NCBI GenBank assembly: GCA_947494715.1
Contig: CANLWG010000018.1
Coordinates: 60,014-124,013, forward strand
DNA length: 64,000 nt
Direction: 5' to 3'
Source of the DNA: an uncultured Flavobacteriaceae bacterium
Lineage (GTDB): Bacteria > Bacteroidota > Bacteroidia > Flavobacteriales > Flavobacteriaceae
Positions 17,768-26,746 of this stretch are shown here, one piece after another; positions within the stretch are counted from its first letter, which is position 1, and each line of letters starts with the position of its first letter. The notes below the pieces were generated by a model. That model was not told the DNA's origin. It made no database searches and was given only the letters and a program-made list of their open reading frames with translations. The translations under genes and the position numbers were made by a program.

Positions 17768-18358
17768 TCAATCATTCAACTTCCCTAAAAACACATTCAC
17801 TTTGGGGTTCATCGGATTACCCGCAAGGCGGCGAAGTGTTGCGATCTGCCCGGCATGCCAAACGGCGTCTTCAATGGGTCCATTGATCTGGTTCCAAATT
17901 GGAAATTCAGAAGTACCCCTGGACCGCACGAAAATTATTTTGTGCTCGGCTAGGTCTTCCGTTGTTTTGAACAGCGAACTGGCCTCGGCCAAATTTTCCA
18001 AAGTGGTCTTTCGCTTTTTATCGTTATCCATCGGTGATTGTTTCTTGGAGAAATCACGAGGTCTTTTTTGGGCCGATCGTAAAATGGTCAATGAAAGATT
18101 GTATACATGGTCCATGGTTTCGGCAATGGTACGGCCCTCATTGTCCGGTTGGTACTCTAATTCGTTCGAAGTAAGTCCTTCCGTGGCCCAATAGTAGCGA
18201 AAGCCAAGACCATCTATCATCCTGGAGATCACTGTACCGGGGGTAACCATTTCCGGGGCTTTTGGGATTGTCGCATAGGGAAGGGAATCATTCATGGTAT
18301 TCTGAGCGTTTAGGGTGATACAAATGAAAGCGAAAAGCAAAGTCAAGGGTTTTTTCAT
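17768..18358 (-). CDS. Exported DinB/YfiT-like metal-binding protein
   Basis: 196 residues with an N-terminal signal peptide (MKKPLTLLFAFICITLNAQ), which is uncommon for the DinB four-helix fold. Candidate metal ligands are the His in AETMDHVYNL and the His in AVWHAGQIATLRRL. DinB-like proteins often act as thiol-dependent S-transferases for bacillithiol or mycothiol; with a signal peptide the role here is unclear. Confidence 0.8.
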   Translation of the reverse strand: MKKPLTLLFAFICITLNAQNTMNDSLPYATIPKAPEMVTPGTVISRMIDGLGFRYYWATEGLTSNELEYQPDNEGRTIAETMDHVYNLSLTILRSAQKRPRDFSKKQSPMDNDKKRKTTLENLAEASSLFKTTEDLAEHKIIFVRSRGTSEFPIWNQINGPIEDAVWHAGQIATLRRLAGNPMNPKVNVFLGKLND

Positions 18359-18460
18359 GGAAGAGCCGATAGTATTTTTAGGAGCTAAACTTAGAGATTG
18401 TTTTAGAATATGTCAACTTTTATTTCCTGACCATGGGAAGGCGTTAGTCTGGATACAATT

Positions 18461-18524
18461 TTCCAACCCTTCCGTCTTCCCGACTTTCGTCGGGAAGCCA
18501 CCTTCCCTTTTCCAAGGGAAGGGG
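18461..18524. repeat. REP-like element: two adjacent strong hairpins
   Basis: Two perfect stem-loops lie side by side. The first has arms CTTCCCGAC (18476-18484) and GTCGGGAAG (18489-18497) with a TTTC loop; the second has arms CCTTCCCTT (18501-18509) and AAGGGAAGG (18514-18522) with a TTCC loop. They lie between two same-strand genes and encode nothing. The layout is that of a REP/BIME-type dispersed element or a double mRNA-stabilising hairpin; I recall similar units in other Flavobacteriaceae but cannot check it here. Confidence 0.6.
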
Positions 18525-18554
18525 CAAAACGTATGGCTGTGGCAAGTCATAAAA

Positions 18555-19190
18555 CTAAAGCTCCAACACTTTGATCTGGTTGCGGTGCATCTCAATCTTA
18601 CCTTCCTTTTCCAATTTTTTCAATAATCGGGAAACGACCACTCTTGAGGTATTCAGGTCATAGGCAATTTCTTGATGAGTCGTTGAGATAACCTCATCAT
18701 GGTTTACCTTGGCCTTGTCCTGTAAATGTTTTAGGAGTCGCTCGTCCATCCGCATAAAAGCCAAGGTATCCACGGTTTCCAAGAGCTCTTTGACCCGTAT
18801 ATGGTAGCTGTCCAAGATAAACTCCCGCCAACTTTGATATTTTGCCATCCAGATTTCCAGTTGCTCCACGGGAATCATAAAAAGCTCTGTATCCGTTTCG
18901 GCCACGGCCCGAATCTCGCTTGTATTCTTACCCATACAACAGGAAAAAGTTAGGGTACAAGTATCTCCCCTTTCAATATAATAGAGTACCAATTCGTCCC
19001 CTTTATCATCTTCCCGAAGTATTTTAATGGCACCATTAAGCAGCAACGGCATATGGGTTATGGTTTGACCGATGTCCATTAAAAGTTCCCCTTCCTGTAC
19101 TTTTTTATAAACGGCCACGTCGCTAATCTCTTTGAGCAACTCTGGCTCAAAAAGGTAATCATAGTTTTGTTGTAAAGCTTCGTTAATCAT
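18555..19190 (-). CDS. Crp/Fnr-family transcriptional regulator
   Basis: 211 residues: a cyclic-nucleotide-binding-like domain (about 25-125) and a C-terminal winged helix with recognition region DEVISTTHQEIAYDLNTSRV (about 163-182). The sensor domain carries a Cys pair (TFSCCMG, Cys84/85) plus Cys78, which could respond to redox or NO, but there is no Fnr-type N-terminal cysteine cluster. Its ATG overlaps the stop of the upstream epimerase gene (ATGA), so the two are co-translated. Such regulators often sit near sulfur and dioxygenase genes in this group; a link to the inverted repeat at 11731 is speculation. Confidence 0.9.
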   Translation of the reverse strand: MINEALQQNYDYLFEPELLKEISDVAVYKKVQEGELLMDIGQTITHMPLLLNGAIKILREDDKGDELVLYYIERGDTCTLTFSCCMGKNTSEIRAVAETDTELFMIPVEQLEIWMAKYQSWREFILDSYHIRVKELLETVDTLAFMRMDERLLKHLQDKAKVNHDEVISTTHQEIAYDLNTSRVVVSRLLKKLEKEGKIEMHRNQIKVLEL

Positions 19191-19963
19191 GTGGGAATTA
19201 TGAATACTTTAAATTCTTCTTCATCGCTATTCAATTGTTGAAAGCCTTGCTGTAAGTTTTTCTGATCTACGGTATAAGGGTAAAATGTAATCGGTTCGAT
19301 ACAGACCATATTCGGGACCTCTGTCCATAACATAAAATGTCCAAAACCTTGGGTCTTGATAAGCAATTCCCTTTCGTCTTTTAGAATGATTTGGTCACAG
19401 TCGGGAACTTGTAACGCCCTACTCCCAACAGCTAGGACATCCGGTAGCGTAATGGCCTTGGCTCCTGCGTTTATCATTGGATTCTTTGAATGCAGTTTAA
19501 AGGCAGGGTGATAGCCCAACATAAACGGCATACCCTCATCGCCAGAAATTGTAAACGTGATTTCCAGCCCCTTGCCGGTAAGCTCAAAGTGCTTCTTGAA
19601 TTGGAAATTGTATGGCCAGGACAACTCCCCTTCAGTAGATTTTTTTGGATATTTCGAATTCTTGATGGTTGTACCCGCTATGTATTCTTTTTGGAACATG
19701 GCTTTGGTATCGGACTGGGAACGAAGTCTATATTCCATTTCCCGTAGCAATCCGTGTTGGTCTTGGACGGCATCGCCCTTGGGGGTAGTAACTTTAAAAT
19801 CTGCTTCCGCCGTTGGACCGATTATCGGGAACATCTCGGTATCTGAACTACGCCAGCCGGGACTTCCTTTTTGATGGATGAATTCATGTCCATCTACCTG
19901 ATAGCCCACGAGTTCCCCAGCGTCGATTTTGGCCCATTGGTTTTCGAACTGTAACTGAATCAT
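19187..19963 (-). CDS. Aldose 1-epimerase (mutarotase) family protein
   Basis: 258 residues with the galactose mutarotase-like beta-sandwich. The candidate active site is His in QHGLLREME, His in MLGYHPAF and Glu in CIEPITFYP. It interconverts alpha and beta forms of an aldose, or acts on a hexose-6-phosphate. Its start is 2 bp from the stop of the M20 peptidase gene upstream and its end overlaps the Crp/Fnr start by 4 bp, giving an operon of cysteine synthase (possibly), M20 peptidase, epimerase and Crp/Fnr. Confidence 0.9.
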   Translation of the reverse strand: MIQLQFENQWAKIDAGELVGYQVDGHEFIHQKGSPGWRSSDTEMFPIIGPTAEADFKVTTPKGDAVQDQHGLLREMEYRLRSQSDTKAMFQKEYIAGTTIKNSKYPKKSTEGELSWPYNFQFKKHFELTGKGLEITFTISGDEGMPFMLGYHPAFKLHSKNPMINAGAKAITLPDVLAVGSRALQVPDCDQIILKDERELLIKTQGFGHFMLWTEVPNMVCIEPITFYPYTVDQKNLQQGFQQLNSDEEEFKVFIIPT

Positions 19964-19965
19964 GG

Positions 19966-21264
19966 TTACTGGTTTATTAACCTATAGATTAAAATCGCGG
20001 TACGCTTGGTCAAGGCCTCGATCGTATTTAGGTTTACCGTTTCTTCAGGCGTGTGTGCTCCGGAACCCATGGTACCCAATCCATCCAAACAATTTACATA
20101 TTCGGCTACAAATGAGGTATCGGCCGCGCCACGTTTTCCAGGATCATAGGCCAAAACCTCACCTTGGCCCAAATCCAAGCTCACTCGGTTCAATTGCTGC
20201 AACAGTTTTTGGTTCCCCTCTGTAGGCTCCATGGCCGGATAGCTATCGGTAAAACTAATTTCCGCAGTGGTCTTTGGCAGATGATCGGCAACGATTTCAC
20301 GCATTTTGTTCCGTGCCCTCTCCTTTTGTTCTTCGGACATGAATCGGAGTCCTCCTTTGACCAATGCGGTTTGAGAAACCACATTGCTTTTGCCAAAGGC
20401 ATCACCTTTTCCAGTTTTTATATCGTAATCGATAAAGGTACCGCCCAATAACACACCCGGATTAAAGGTGAGGTACTGTTCGCCTTTAACCTGCTCATAA
20501 AATCCGTTTAGGATACGGGACATCTCAAAAATGGCCCCAGCCCCGGTTCTTTCACTAAAGACACCTGAGGAATGGGCCCGTTTACCTGTAGTTTTCAACT
20601 CCCAGCCTGAAGCTCCCCTACGGGCGACGGTAGCATAATTAAATCCCGTGGAAGTTTCAAACCCCAAGGCGATATCACTCCGTTTGGCGGCCTGGATCAA
20701 ATCCTTTCGACTGATTTCCAAGGGTTTTCCGGTACTTTCCTCATCACCGGTAAAGGCCACAATTATCTGGGTATCGTTTAATAGCCCATTCTCCCGCAAA
20801 GCCTTTAGGGCATAGAGAATAATAACATTGCCTCCCTTCATATCATTACCACCCGGCGCATGGGCAATACTATCGTTGACCATTTTGAATAGCTGAAAGG
20901 GGCTATCCTCCTCGAATACGGTATCCAGGTGACCTATTAAAAGTAATTTTTTTCCTTTGTTTCCCGAGGTTTCCGCGAACAAGTGTCCGGCACGGTTCAT
21001 TTCCACGGGCATGGAAATCCATGAGGTCTTAAAACCCAAGGCATCGAATTCCTTTTGAAAAACTTCGCCTACCTTTTTTACTCCTTCTAAATTTAGGGTA
21101 CCGCTATTGATATTGACCACTTTTTCCAAAAAATCAACGGCAGCGGTATTGTTCCTTTCAACAGATGCGATGATTTTTTTTTCAGCTCTTTTGAGCTTTT
21201 GGGATTGTAGGGCAAGACTCAAAAATCCCACAAGCAATACAAGTAGACAATCTCTAATTTTCAT
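19966..21264 (-). CDS. Exported M20-family metallopeptidase (carboxypeptidase G2-like)
   Basis: 432 residues with a signal peptide (MKIRDCLLVLLVGFLSLALQ). Di-zinc M20 ligands are visible: GHLDTVFEE (His and catalytic Asp), PGGNDMKGGN (bridging Asp), GDEESTG (general-base Glu and ligand) and, near the C-terminus, GSGAHTPEETVN (His). The insert between these is the dimerisation domain. It probably removes C-terminal glutamate or trims peptides in the periplasm. It lies 30 bp downstream of the cysteine synthase gene. Confidence 0.92.
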   Translation of the reverse strand: MKIRDCLLVLLVGFLSLALQSQKLKRAEKKIIASVERNNTAAVDFLEKVVNINSGTLNLEGVKKVGEVFQKEFDALGFKTSWISMPVEMNRAGHLFAETSGNKGKKLLLIGHLDTVFEEDSPFQLFKMVNDSIAHAPGGNDMKGGNVIILYALKALRENGLLNDTQIIVAFTGDEESTGKPLEISRKDLIQAAKRSDIALGFETSTGFNYATVARRGASGWELKTTGKRAHSSGVFSERTGAGAIFEMSRILNGFYEQVKGEQYLTFNPGVLLGGTFIDYDIKTGKGDAFGKSNVVSQTALVKGGLRFMSEEQKERARNKMREIVADHLPKTTAEISFTDSYPAMEPTEGNQKLLQQLNRVSLDLGQGEVLAYDPGKRGAADTSFVAEYVNCLDGLGTMGSGAHTPEETVNLNTIEALTKRTAILIYRLINQ

Positions 21265-21294
21265 ACAACAGATTTGTTATTCAAGATACCAAAA

Positions 21295-22275
21295 CTAATC
21301 CAAAAACCCCTGCTTGCGCATCCAATCGTCATTGAACATTTTGGCTACATAACGACTTCCATGGTCATGAAAAAGAACTACTACCACGTCATCCTCCTTA
21401 AAATGTTCCTTAAGTTGTAGCACCCCCTTAATAGCAGCTCCGGCGGAATTACCCAAGAACATGGCCTCTTCTCTGGCCAAGCGTTGTGTATAGACCGCGG
21501 CATCCTTATCGGTTACTTTGGTAAAACCATCTATGGTATCAAAATCCACATTTTTAGGCAAGATGTCCTCGCCAATGCCCTCGGTGACATACGGATAAAT
21601 TTCGTTTTGGTCGAAAATGCCCGTTTCGTGATATTTTTTGAAGACGGAACCATAGGTATCCACGCCCCAAACCTTGATATTCGGATTTTTGGATTTTAGA
21701 TACTTGCCCACCCCGGAAATCGTTCCTCCAGTACCAACGCCCACGACAAAATGGGTAACCGTTCCTTGGGTCTGTTCCCAAATCTCCGGACCGGTACTTT
21801 CAAAATGCGCCTTGGTATTGGATGGATTATCATATTGGTTTACGTACCAAGCATTAGGGGTTTCTTTGGCCAATCTTCTGGCCGTGGAATAGTAGCTTCT
21901 GGGATCATCCGGTTCAACATCAGTGGGGCAAACATGCACTTCACTTCCCATAGCCTTTAGTATATCCACTTTTTCTTTGGATTGCTTGTCCGTAGTTACG
22001 CATATAAGCCTATATCCCTTAACGGTCGCGGCCAAGGCCAGCCCCATTCCGGTATTGCCGGATGTACCCTCAACGATTGTACCGCCAGGCTTTAGGAGTC
22101 CGGCTGATTCAGCATCCTCTATCATCTTGAGGGCCATCCGATCTTTTACAGAGTTTCCTGGATTGAAAGTTTCGTATTTAGCCAATACCAGACAAGGTAG
22201 TTCGGCTGTAAGCCTATTGATTTTTACCAAGGGTGTATTTCCAATGGTATCGAGTATATTTTTTGCGTATTCCAT
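21295..22275 (-). CDS. PLP-dependent cysteine synthase / cystathionine beta-synthase-like protein
   Basis: 326 residues of fold-type II PLP enzyme. PLP Lys44 is in NPGNSVKDRMA, the substrate loop is EGTSGNTGMG and the phosphate-binding loop is VGTGGTISG. The C-terminus (HDHGSRYVAKMFND) is of the cystathionine beta-synthase-like sort seen in Bacteroidota, so the amino acid product may be cysteine or cystathionine. No CBS domains are attached. It stands first in the run ending with the Crp/Fnr regulator. Confidence 0.9.
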   Translation of the reverse strand: MEYAKNILDTIGNTPLVKINRLTAELPCLVLAKYETFNPGNSVKDRMALKMIEDAESAGLLKPGGTIVEGTSGNTGMGLALAATVKGYRLICVTTDKQSKEKVDILKAMGSEVHVCPTDVEPDDPRSYYSTARRLAKETPNAWYVNQYDNPSNTKAHFESTGPEIWEQTQGTVTHFVVGVGTGGTISGVGKYLKSKNPNIKVWGVDTYGSVFKKYHETGIFDQNEIYPYVTEGIGEDILPKNVDFDTIDGFTKVTDKDAAVYTQRLAREEAMFLGNSAGAAIKGVLQLKEHFKEDDVVVVLFHDHGSRYVAKMFNDDWMRKQGFLD

Positions 22276-22375
22276 GCGGTGCTAAAGATAGGCAGAACAT
22301 GTTCAAGGGTCAAATTCAAATATCAAATTCAAGCACAAACTCAAACATTAGACTTTAAACCTTTCAAATCCTGAA

Positions 22376-23617
22376 CTATTCAAACTGAATCGCTTTGACC
22401 GGAGTAATTTTCGTAATGGCGTAGGACGGTAATAAAAGCATCAAGAGGCACAATACGAGCACCCCAATATTCAAAATGAGTATCGTAGGAAAATCTATAT
22501 ATACGGGAATGTATTCTATGTAGTATTCCTCCGGATTGGGAAACTTGAAAACCTTAAACTTATGCTGTATCCATAAAAAAACTAGGCCCAAGGTATTTCC
22601 CCAAAGTAGACCTACTCCTATCAAATAGGCGGCATTGTACAAAAAAACCTTCCGTATACTCCAATTTGGAGACCCCAGGGCCTTTAAAACACCTATCATT
22701 TGGGTACGTTCCAGTATTAATACCAATAGGGCCGTAATCATATTAATGCCCCCAACGATAATCATAATACCTATAATTAGGGCAATATTAAAATCGAAAA
22801 GACCGATCCATTCAAAAATCTTAAAGTATTTATTGGTAATGGTCTGGGTATCTAAATTCGAAAGGGTCTTCCCATATATTTCACTGGCCTTTGCATCAAT
22901 ATCGTCGAAGCTGTCCAAAAAAATCTCAAAATTTCCCACTTGGTTTTCCGTCCATTTGTTCATACGCTGAATATGGCGGATATCCACAAAAATGTACTTA
23001 CTATCTATTTCCTCAAAACCACTGTCGTAAATGCCTGTTATCTTAAACCTTCGTTGATTTGGAGTTTTGGATGCATCCCCTTCCTTTAAAAAAAAGGTGA
23101 AAAAAGAGTCCCCTACATTAAATCGCAATCGGCTGGCTATACGGCGTGAAAGCAATACTTCATCATTCAATTTGCCACTAAAATCCGGTAATTGGCCCTC
23201 TACCAGGTATTCCCTAAAAACATCCCAATTGTAATCCTTACCAACGCCTTTGGCAATAATGCCCTCAAAGGTTTCCTCAGTACGTATGATTCCTCCTTTG
23301 CTGGCCACGGCCTGTATATGGGAAATGCCTTCAACCGATTTAAATTCGGGATAGAAGTCTTGTTCCAGGGAAACGGGGACAACGGATACCTCGGAGTTGT
23401 TATTGTCGTAGTTGTATATCTGGACATGGCCGTTGAAAGCAGATACCTTCTCACGGATTTTTTCCTTAAGGCCCTGCCCTGTTGCAATGGCAATCAGCAT
23501 CATAAGGATACCCAATGCAATTGCAGCTATTGCTATTTTTATTATCGGTGCGGAAATACTAACTTTATGTTCCTTACCGGTAATGAGCCTTTTGGCAATG
23601 AAATATTCAAAATTCAA
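22376..23617 (-). CDS. LolC/LolE-type ABC transporter permease
   Basis: 413 residues with the FtsX/LolE arrangement: one transmembrane helix near residues 25-48, a periplasmic domain to about 270, then three helices (about 275-300, 325-350, 380-400). It should extract lipoproteins from the inner membrane with a LolD ATPase that is not in this window. The start is a TTG, since no ATG exists before the well-conserved NFEYFIAKRLI. This TTG lies only 3 bp from the divergent ATG of the next gene. Confidence 0.9.
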   Translation of the reverse strand: MNFEYFIAKRLITGKEHKVSISAPIIKIAIAAIALGILMMLIAIATGQGLKEKIREKVSAFNGHVQIYNYDNNNSEVSVVPVSLEQDFYPEFKSVEGISHIQAVASKGGIIRTEETFEGIIAKGVGKDYNWDVFREYLVEGQLPDFSGKLNDEVLLSRRIASRLRFNVGDSFFTFFLKEGDASKTPNQRRFKITGIYDSGFEEIDSKYIFVDIRHIQRMNKWTENQVGNFEIFLDSFDDIDAKASEIYGKTLSNLDTQTITNKYFKIFEWIGLFDFNIALIIGIMIIVGGINMITALLVLILERTQMIGVLKALGSPNWSIRKVFLYNAAYLIGVGLLWGNTLGLVFLWIQHKFKVFKFPNPEEYYIEYIPVYIDFPTILILNIGVLVLCLLMLLLPSYAITKITPVKAIQFE

Positions 23618-23620
23618 AAG

Positions 23621-24877
23621 ATGGTGATTTTCTCCAATCTCAAAAATACATTTTTATTGTGGTTTTTGATTGTCTCGGCCTGCGGAAACGTGGACAAAAC
23701 CCAGAAGCCCACATCCGACGATACGGTATCGAAAAATGCATCCAATCAAATACTTCCGGTAGTGGTCGCAGCGAACAGGACGGAAAAATACCTCCCATTG
23801 TTAGAAGGAAAAAAAGTTGCCATTGTGGCCAACCAGACCAGTGTGCTATTTAAAGAGACAAAAGGTGAAACTACAGAACCTCATATTCATTTGGTGGATT
23901 CTTTACTTGCACTCGGAATCCAAATCCAAAAGGTCTTTGCTCCCGAGCATGGTTTTCGGGGCCAGGCCGATGCGGGGGAAAAGGTAAAGGACGGTACAGA
24001 TACCGAAACGGGACTGCCGTTAATTTCGCTTTATGGTAAAAACCGAAAGCCTTCCCCGGAACATTTGGAAAACTTGGATGTTGTACTCTTTGATATTCAA
24101 GATGTGGGGGTACGATTTTATACCTACATTGCCACGTTACAATTAGTAATGGAAGCTTGTGCCGAGAATGGTGTTCCCCTAATCGTCCTGGATAGGCCCA
24201 ATCCCAATGGACATTATGTAGATGGACCTACCATGGAATCAGCACATACCGGGTTCTTGGGGATGACCGAAATCCCTTTGGTCTATGGCATGAGTATTGG
24301 CGAATATTCAAAAATGATTAATGGGGAAGGATGGCTTAATGATAGTATACAGGCGGATCTTACCGTTATTCCCCTAGAAAACTATACCCATCAGACGACA
24401 TATAGTCTTCCGATCCGGCCCTCTCCCAATTTACCCAATGATACAGCCATTAATCTTTATCCCAGTCTTGGGCTTTTTGAAGGTACCAATATCAATGCAG
24501 GAAGGGGAACGGAATTTCAATTTCAACGCTACGGGGCCTCTTTTTTGGACGAGTCACAATACAGTTTCAAATATTGGCCAAGACCTAATTTCGGTTCCAA
24601 AAACCCCAAGGAAAATGGAGAAGTTTGTTACGGGAAAGACTTGTCCCAACAGCCTAAAATGAGCGAGGTCTCCTTACAATGGCTGCTGGACGCTTATATG
24701 AATGCCGAAGATAAGGACAAAGTGTTCAACACCAACGGCTTTACCAGACATGCCGGTACCGAAACATTGCAACAGCAAATCGAAGCGGGACGTACCGAGG
24801 AAGAAATAAAAGCAGGTTGGCAACCGGATTTGGAGAAGTTCAAAAAAATCAGGGAGAAGTATCTCCTCTACGAATAA
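23621..24877 (+). CDS. NamZ-like exo-beta-N-acetylmuramidase (DUF1343, GH171) lipoprotein
   Basis: 418 residues from ATG 23621, with a lipoprotein signal (LIVSAC, Cys21). The DUF1343 core starts with KKVAIVANQTS, has the probable catalytic region FAPEHGFRG (Glu109, His110) and continues with DVGVRFYTYIATL and LDRPNPNG. NamZ enzymes cleave terminal MurNAc during wall recycling. An open frame runs further upstream to 23192, but it lies inside the opposite gene and has no protein-like N-terminus. The start codons of this gene and the LolE-like gene face away from each other across 3 bp. Confidence 0.9.
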   Translation: MVIFSNLKNTFLLWFLIVSACGNVDKTQKPTSDDTVSKNASNQILPVVVAANRTEKYLPLLEGKKVAIVANQTSVLFKETKGETTEPHIHLVDSLLALGIQIQKVFAPEHGFRGQADAGEKVKDGTDTETGLPLISLYGKNRKPSPEHLENLDVVLFDIQDVGVRFYTYIATLQLVMEACAENGVPLIVLDRPNPNGHYVDGPTMESAHTGFLGMTEIPLVYGMSIGEYSKMINGEGWLNDSIQADLTVIPLENYTHQTTYSLPIRPSPNLPNDTAINLYPSLGLFEGTNINAGRGTEFQFQRYGASFLDESQYSFKYWPRPNFGSKNPKENGEVCYGKDLSQQPKMSEVSLQWLLDAYMNAEDKDKVFNTNGFTRHAGTETLQQQIEAGRTEEEIKAGWQPDLEKFKKIREKYLLYE

Positions 24878-24963
24878 CGCTTTTTATCCGTTGGAACATA
24901 TTCATTTCTTTTGAGGGGTTATTCGATCAAAGGGAAGTTCTTCATTTTGATTTTGTCCTTTGG

Positions 24964-25929
24964 TCATTTCAATTCTTTTATACTATTAGCATTTTCATCC
25001 CAAATAATAATTTTTCCTTCTTTACTTGAAGTTACTATGTATTTCCCATCCGGACTCCAATCTATGCCCCACAAATAATCTTCTGTCAATTTTGATTGGG
25101 CCAGCAATTCACCACTTTTGGACCACACTCTTAGTGCATCACTAGCAGTCGCCAATTTTTTACCATCGGGATGCCACCTTATATTTCTATATTCTACAGT
25201 ACTTCCTTTAATTTCATTGAGTTTGATTCCCTCCATATTCCAGAACTGCACCATTTTATCTTTTGCATTTTCTAGATCACCATAGTCTCCAACAACAAAG
25301 AAATCACTGGATCTGTGCCATTCCACACATAGCAAAAAAGCTTCTTCCAATCTAGGTTGAAAAGTCTTAATGGTATCTCCTAAGTGACTGTAGATTCCTA
25401 TTTGTGAACCTACGGTTACCATAATATTTTTTGATGGGTGCCAATCCAACCCTGCCACCGCTTTTGGGTCTGCTAAAAATCTGCTTACAAGCGTACCGTC
25501 AAGCATATAGACGGACACGGCATCTTCAAGTTCGGAGACGGCCAAAAGATTTCCAGTATAATTCCAGTCCAAGCCCCGAAAACTGGATTTCAAGTCTTGT
25601 AAATCAATCCATTCCCCTTTATCAAGGTCAAGTATTCTTGCTTTTATGGTCCTGCTCTGGGTTATTATGGCCAGGATATTTTTAAAGGGATGCCACTTTA
25701 TCCTACTGAGCTGTACGTCCTTTACGGGATAGGTTTTGATGAGTTCAAATGTTTTTCCATCAAATAGTTTTAGCACATCCTGATTGCCCCCGGCAGCTAT
25801 ATATTTGCCATTGGGACTCCAGGCCACAGTCCATATGGTTTTCTTATCTTCCGTTTGTTGGTAAGCCTTATTATATGTTAAAATTAGTATTAAGAGTAAA
25901 AACCAGGTTTTTACATTGGCTTCAATCAT
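24964..25929 (-). CDS. Exported WD40-repeat protein
   Basis: 321 residues from the ATG 7 bp after the YceI stop; an upstream frame extension lies inside the YceI gene. A signal peptide (MIEANVKTWFLLLILILTYN) is followed by about six WD40 repeats, seen as repeated blocks such as WSPNGKYIAAGG, WHPSKNIMVTVG and WSPDGKYIVTSS, each ending with a charge-rich turn. It is a beta-propeller for protein contacts; function unknown. Co-transcribed with YceI, and convergent with the NamZ gene. Confidence 0.85.
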   Translation of the reverse strand: MIEANVKTWFLLLILILTYNKAYQQTEDKKTIWTVAWSPNGKYIAAGGNQDVLKLFDGKTFELIKTYPVKDVQLSRIKWHPFKNILAIITQSRTIKARILDLDKGEWIDLQDLKSSFRGLDWNYTGNLLAVSELEDAVSVYMLDGTLVSRFLADPKAVAGLDWHPSKNIMVTVGSQIGIYSHLGDTIKTFQPRLEEAFLLCVEWHRSSDFFVVGDYGDLENAKDKMVQFWNMEGIKLNEIKGSTVEYRNIRWHPDGKKLATASDALRVWSKSGELLAQSKLTEDYLWGIDWSPDGKYIVTSSKEGKIIIWDENANSIKELK

Positions 25930-25936
25930 ATCGATT

Positions 25937-26521
25937 TTATTTATCTGATTTAAGGGTAACGGTAACCTCAAACTCAATGGCATCGGAAATGATATCATCC
26001 TTTAGGCCATCCAAAAGACTTTTGGATTCATAGTTTACGTTCCACCGTGTTCTGTCTATGATGAATTGGGATTTCATTATCAGTTGTTCACCACTTTGAT
26101 CCAAAGTGGATGAATAGTTTATCGGTTGCGTTATTCCCTTAATCGTTAGATGTGCCTCTATATCGAGATTGCTACGGTCTTTATGCGTTATTTTAAGAAT
26201 TTCCAATCGGGCCTTTGGGTATTTTTCGACATCAAAAAAATCTTCGTTTTTTAGGTGTTCTACAAGCATTTCATTGTATTTACCATCCGTGTTTCTTATG
26301 GTATTCATATCAATTTCAAAGTCACCCCGGAATATGGAATCTTTTTTCAGAACAAGACTACCCTTTTCAAATTTTACCGTCCCGAAATGTTTGTTGAATT
26401 TGAAAAGGTTGGAACCTGTCCATTTTATGATGCTGTTGGTAGTATCCACATGAAATCTTTTTTGGGCATTGAGCACTGAAAAGAAACTCGTGGCAATCAA
26501 TAGGAAAACAACTTTTTTCAT
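25937..26521 (-). CDS. YceI-family lipocalin-like periplasmic protein
   Basis: 194 residues: signal peptide (MKKVVFLLIATSFFSVLNAQ), then the YceI beta-barrel, with FHVDTTNSIIKWTG at the start, FDVEKYPKARLEI in the middle and DRTRWNV before the end. YceI proteins bind polyisoprenoids and are often induced by stress. It is divergent from a ToxR-like regulator across a 225-bp gap with a strong dyad, so it is probably that regulator's target. Confidence 0.9.
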   Translation of the reverse strand: MKKVVFLLIATSFFSVLNAQKRFHVDTTNSIIKWTGSNLFKFNKHFGTVKFEKGSLVLKKDSIFRGDFEIDMNTIRNTDGKYNEMLVEHLKNEDFFDVEKYPKARLEILKITHKDRSNLDIEAHLTIKGITQPINYSSTLDQSGEQLIMKSQFIIDRTRWNVNYESKSLLDGLKDDIISDAIEFEVTVTLKSDK

Positions 26522-26577
26522 TTTATGTATTTTCGGATAAAACTAGGGGGGATACCATCAAACAAGGTGAAAAAAGT

Positions 26578-26610
26578 GTAAAAGAAGTGCAAAAAATTGC
26601 AACTTTTTAC
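26578..26610. promoter_or_regulatory. Candidate operator: imperfect dyad between YceI and the ToxR-like regulator
   Basis: GTAAAAGAAGTGCAA at 26578-26592 and, after AAAA, TTGCAACTTTTTAC at 26597-26610 are near reverse complements, differing by single-base insertions. The block lies 57 bp upstream of the YceI start and 136 bp before the regulator start. Confidence 0.45.
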
Positions 26611-26746
26611 TTGGCGATTGCGCTGAAGTAGGTCAATTATTTTTTTAAGCCCTTTTTTGCTTATAACTTCGTTAATCCCATGAGGATATGGACTAGTAAC
26701 ATGGTGCAAAATGATAGTCCCTATGGGAACCTTAAAAATTCAGGAT

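Noticed and set aside
23192..23620. Upstream extension of the NamZ reading frame
   Set aside because: It lies antisense within the permease gene and the true start is marked by a lipoprotein signal at 23621.
25930..25998. Longer N-terminus for the WD40 protein
   Set aside because: It overlaps the YceI coding end and would put the signal peptide in the middle.
26518..26709. 63-codon frame upstream of the YceI gene on the minus strand
   Set aside because: It runs through the candidate operator and overlaps the YceI start by 4 bp; its residue pattern (HFFYTFFTLF) reflects A/T runs rather than protein.
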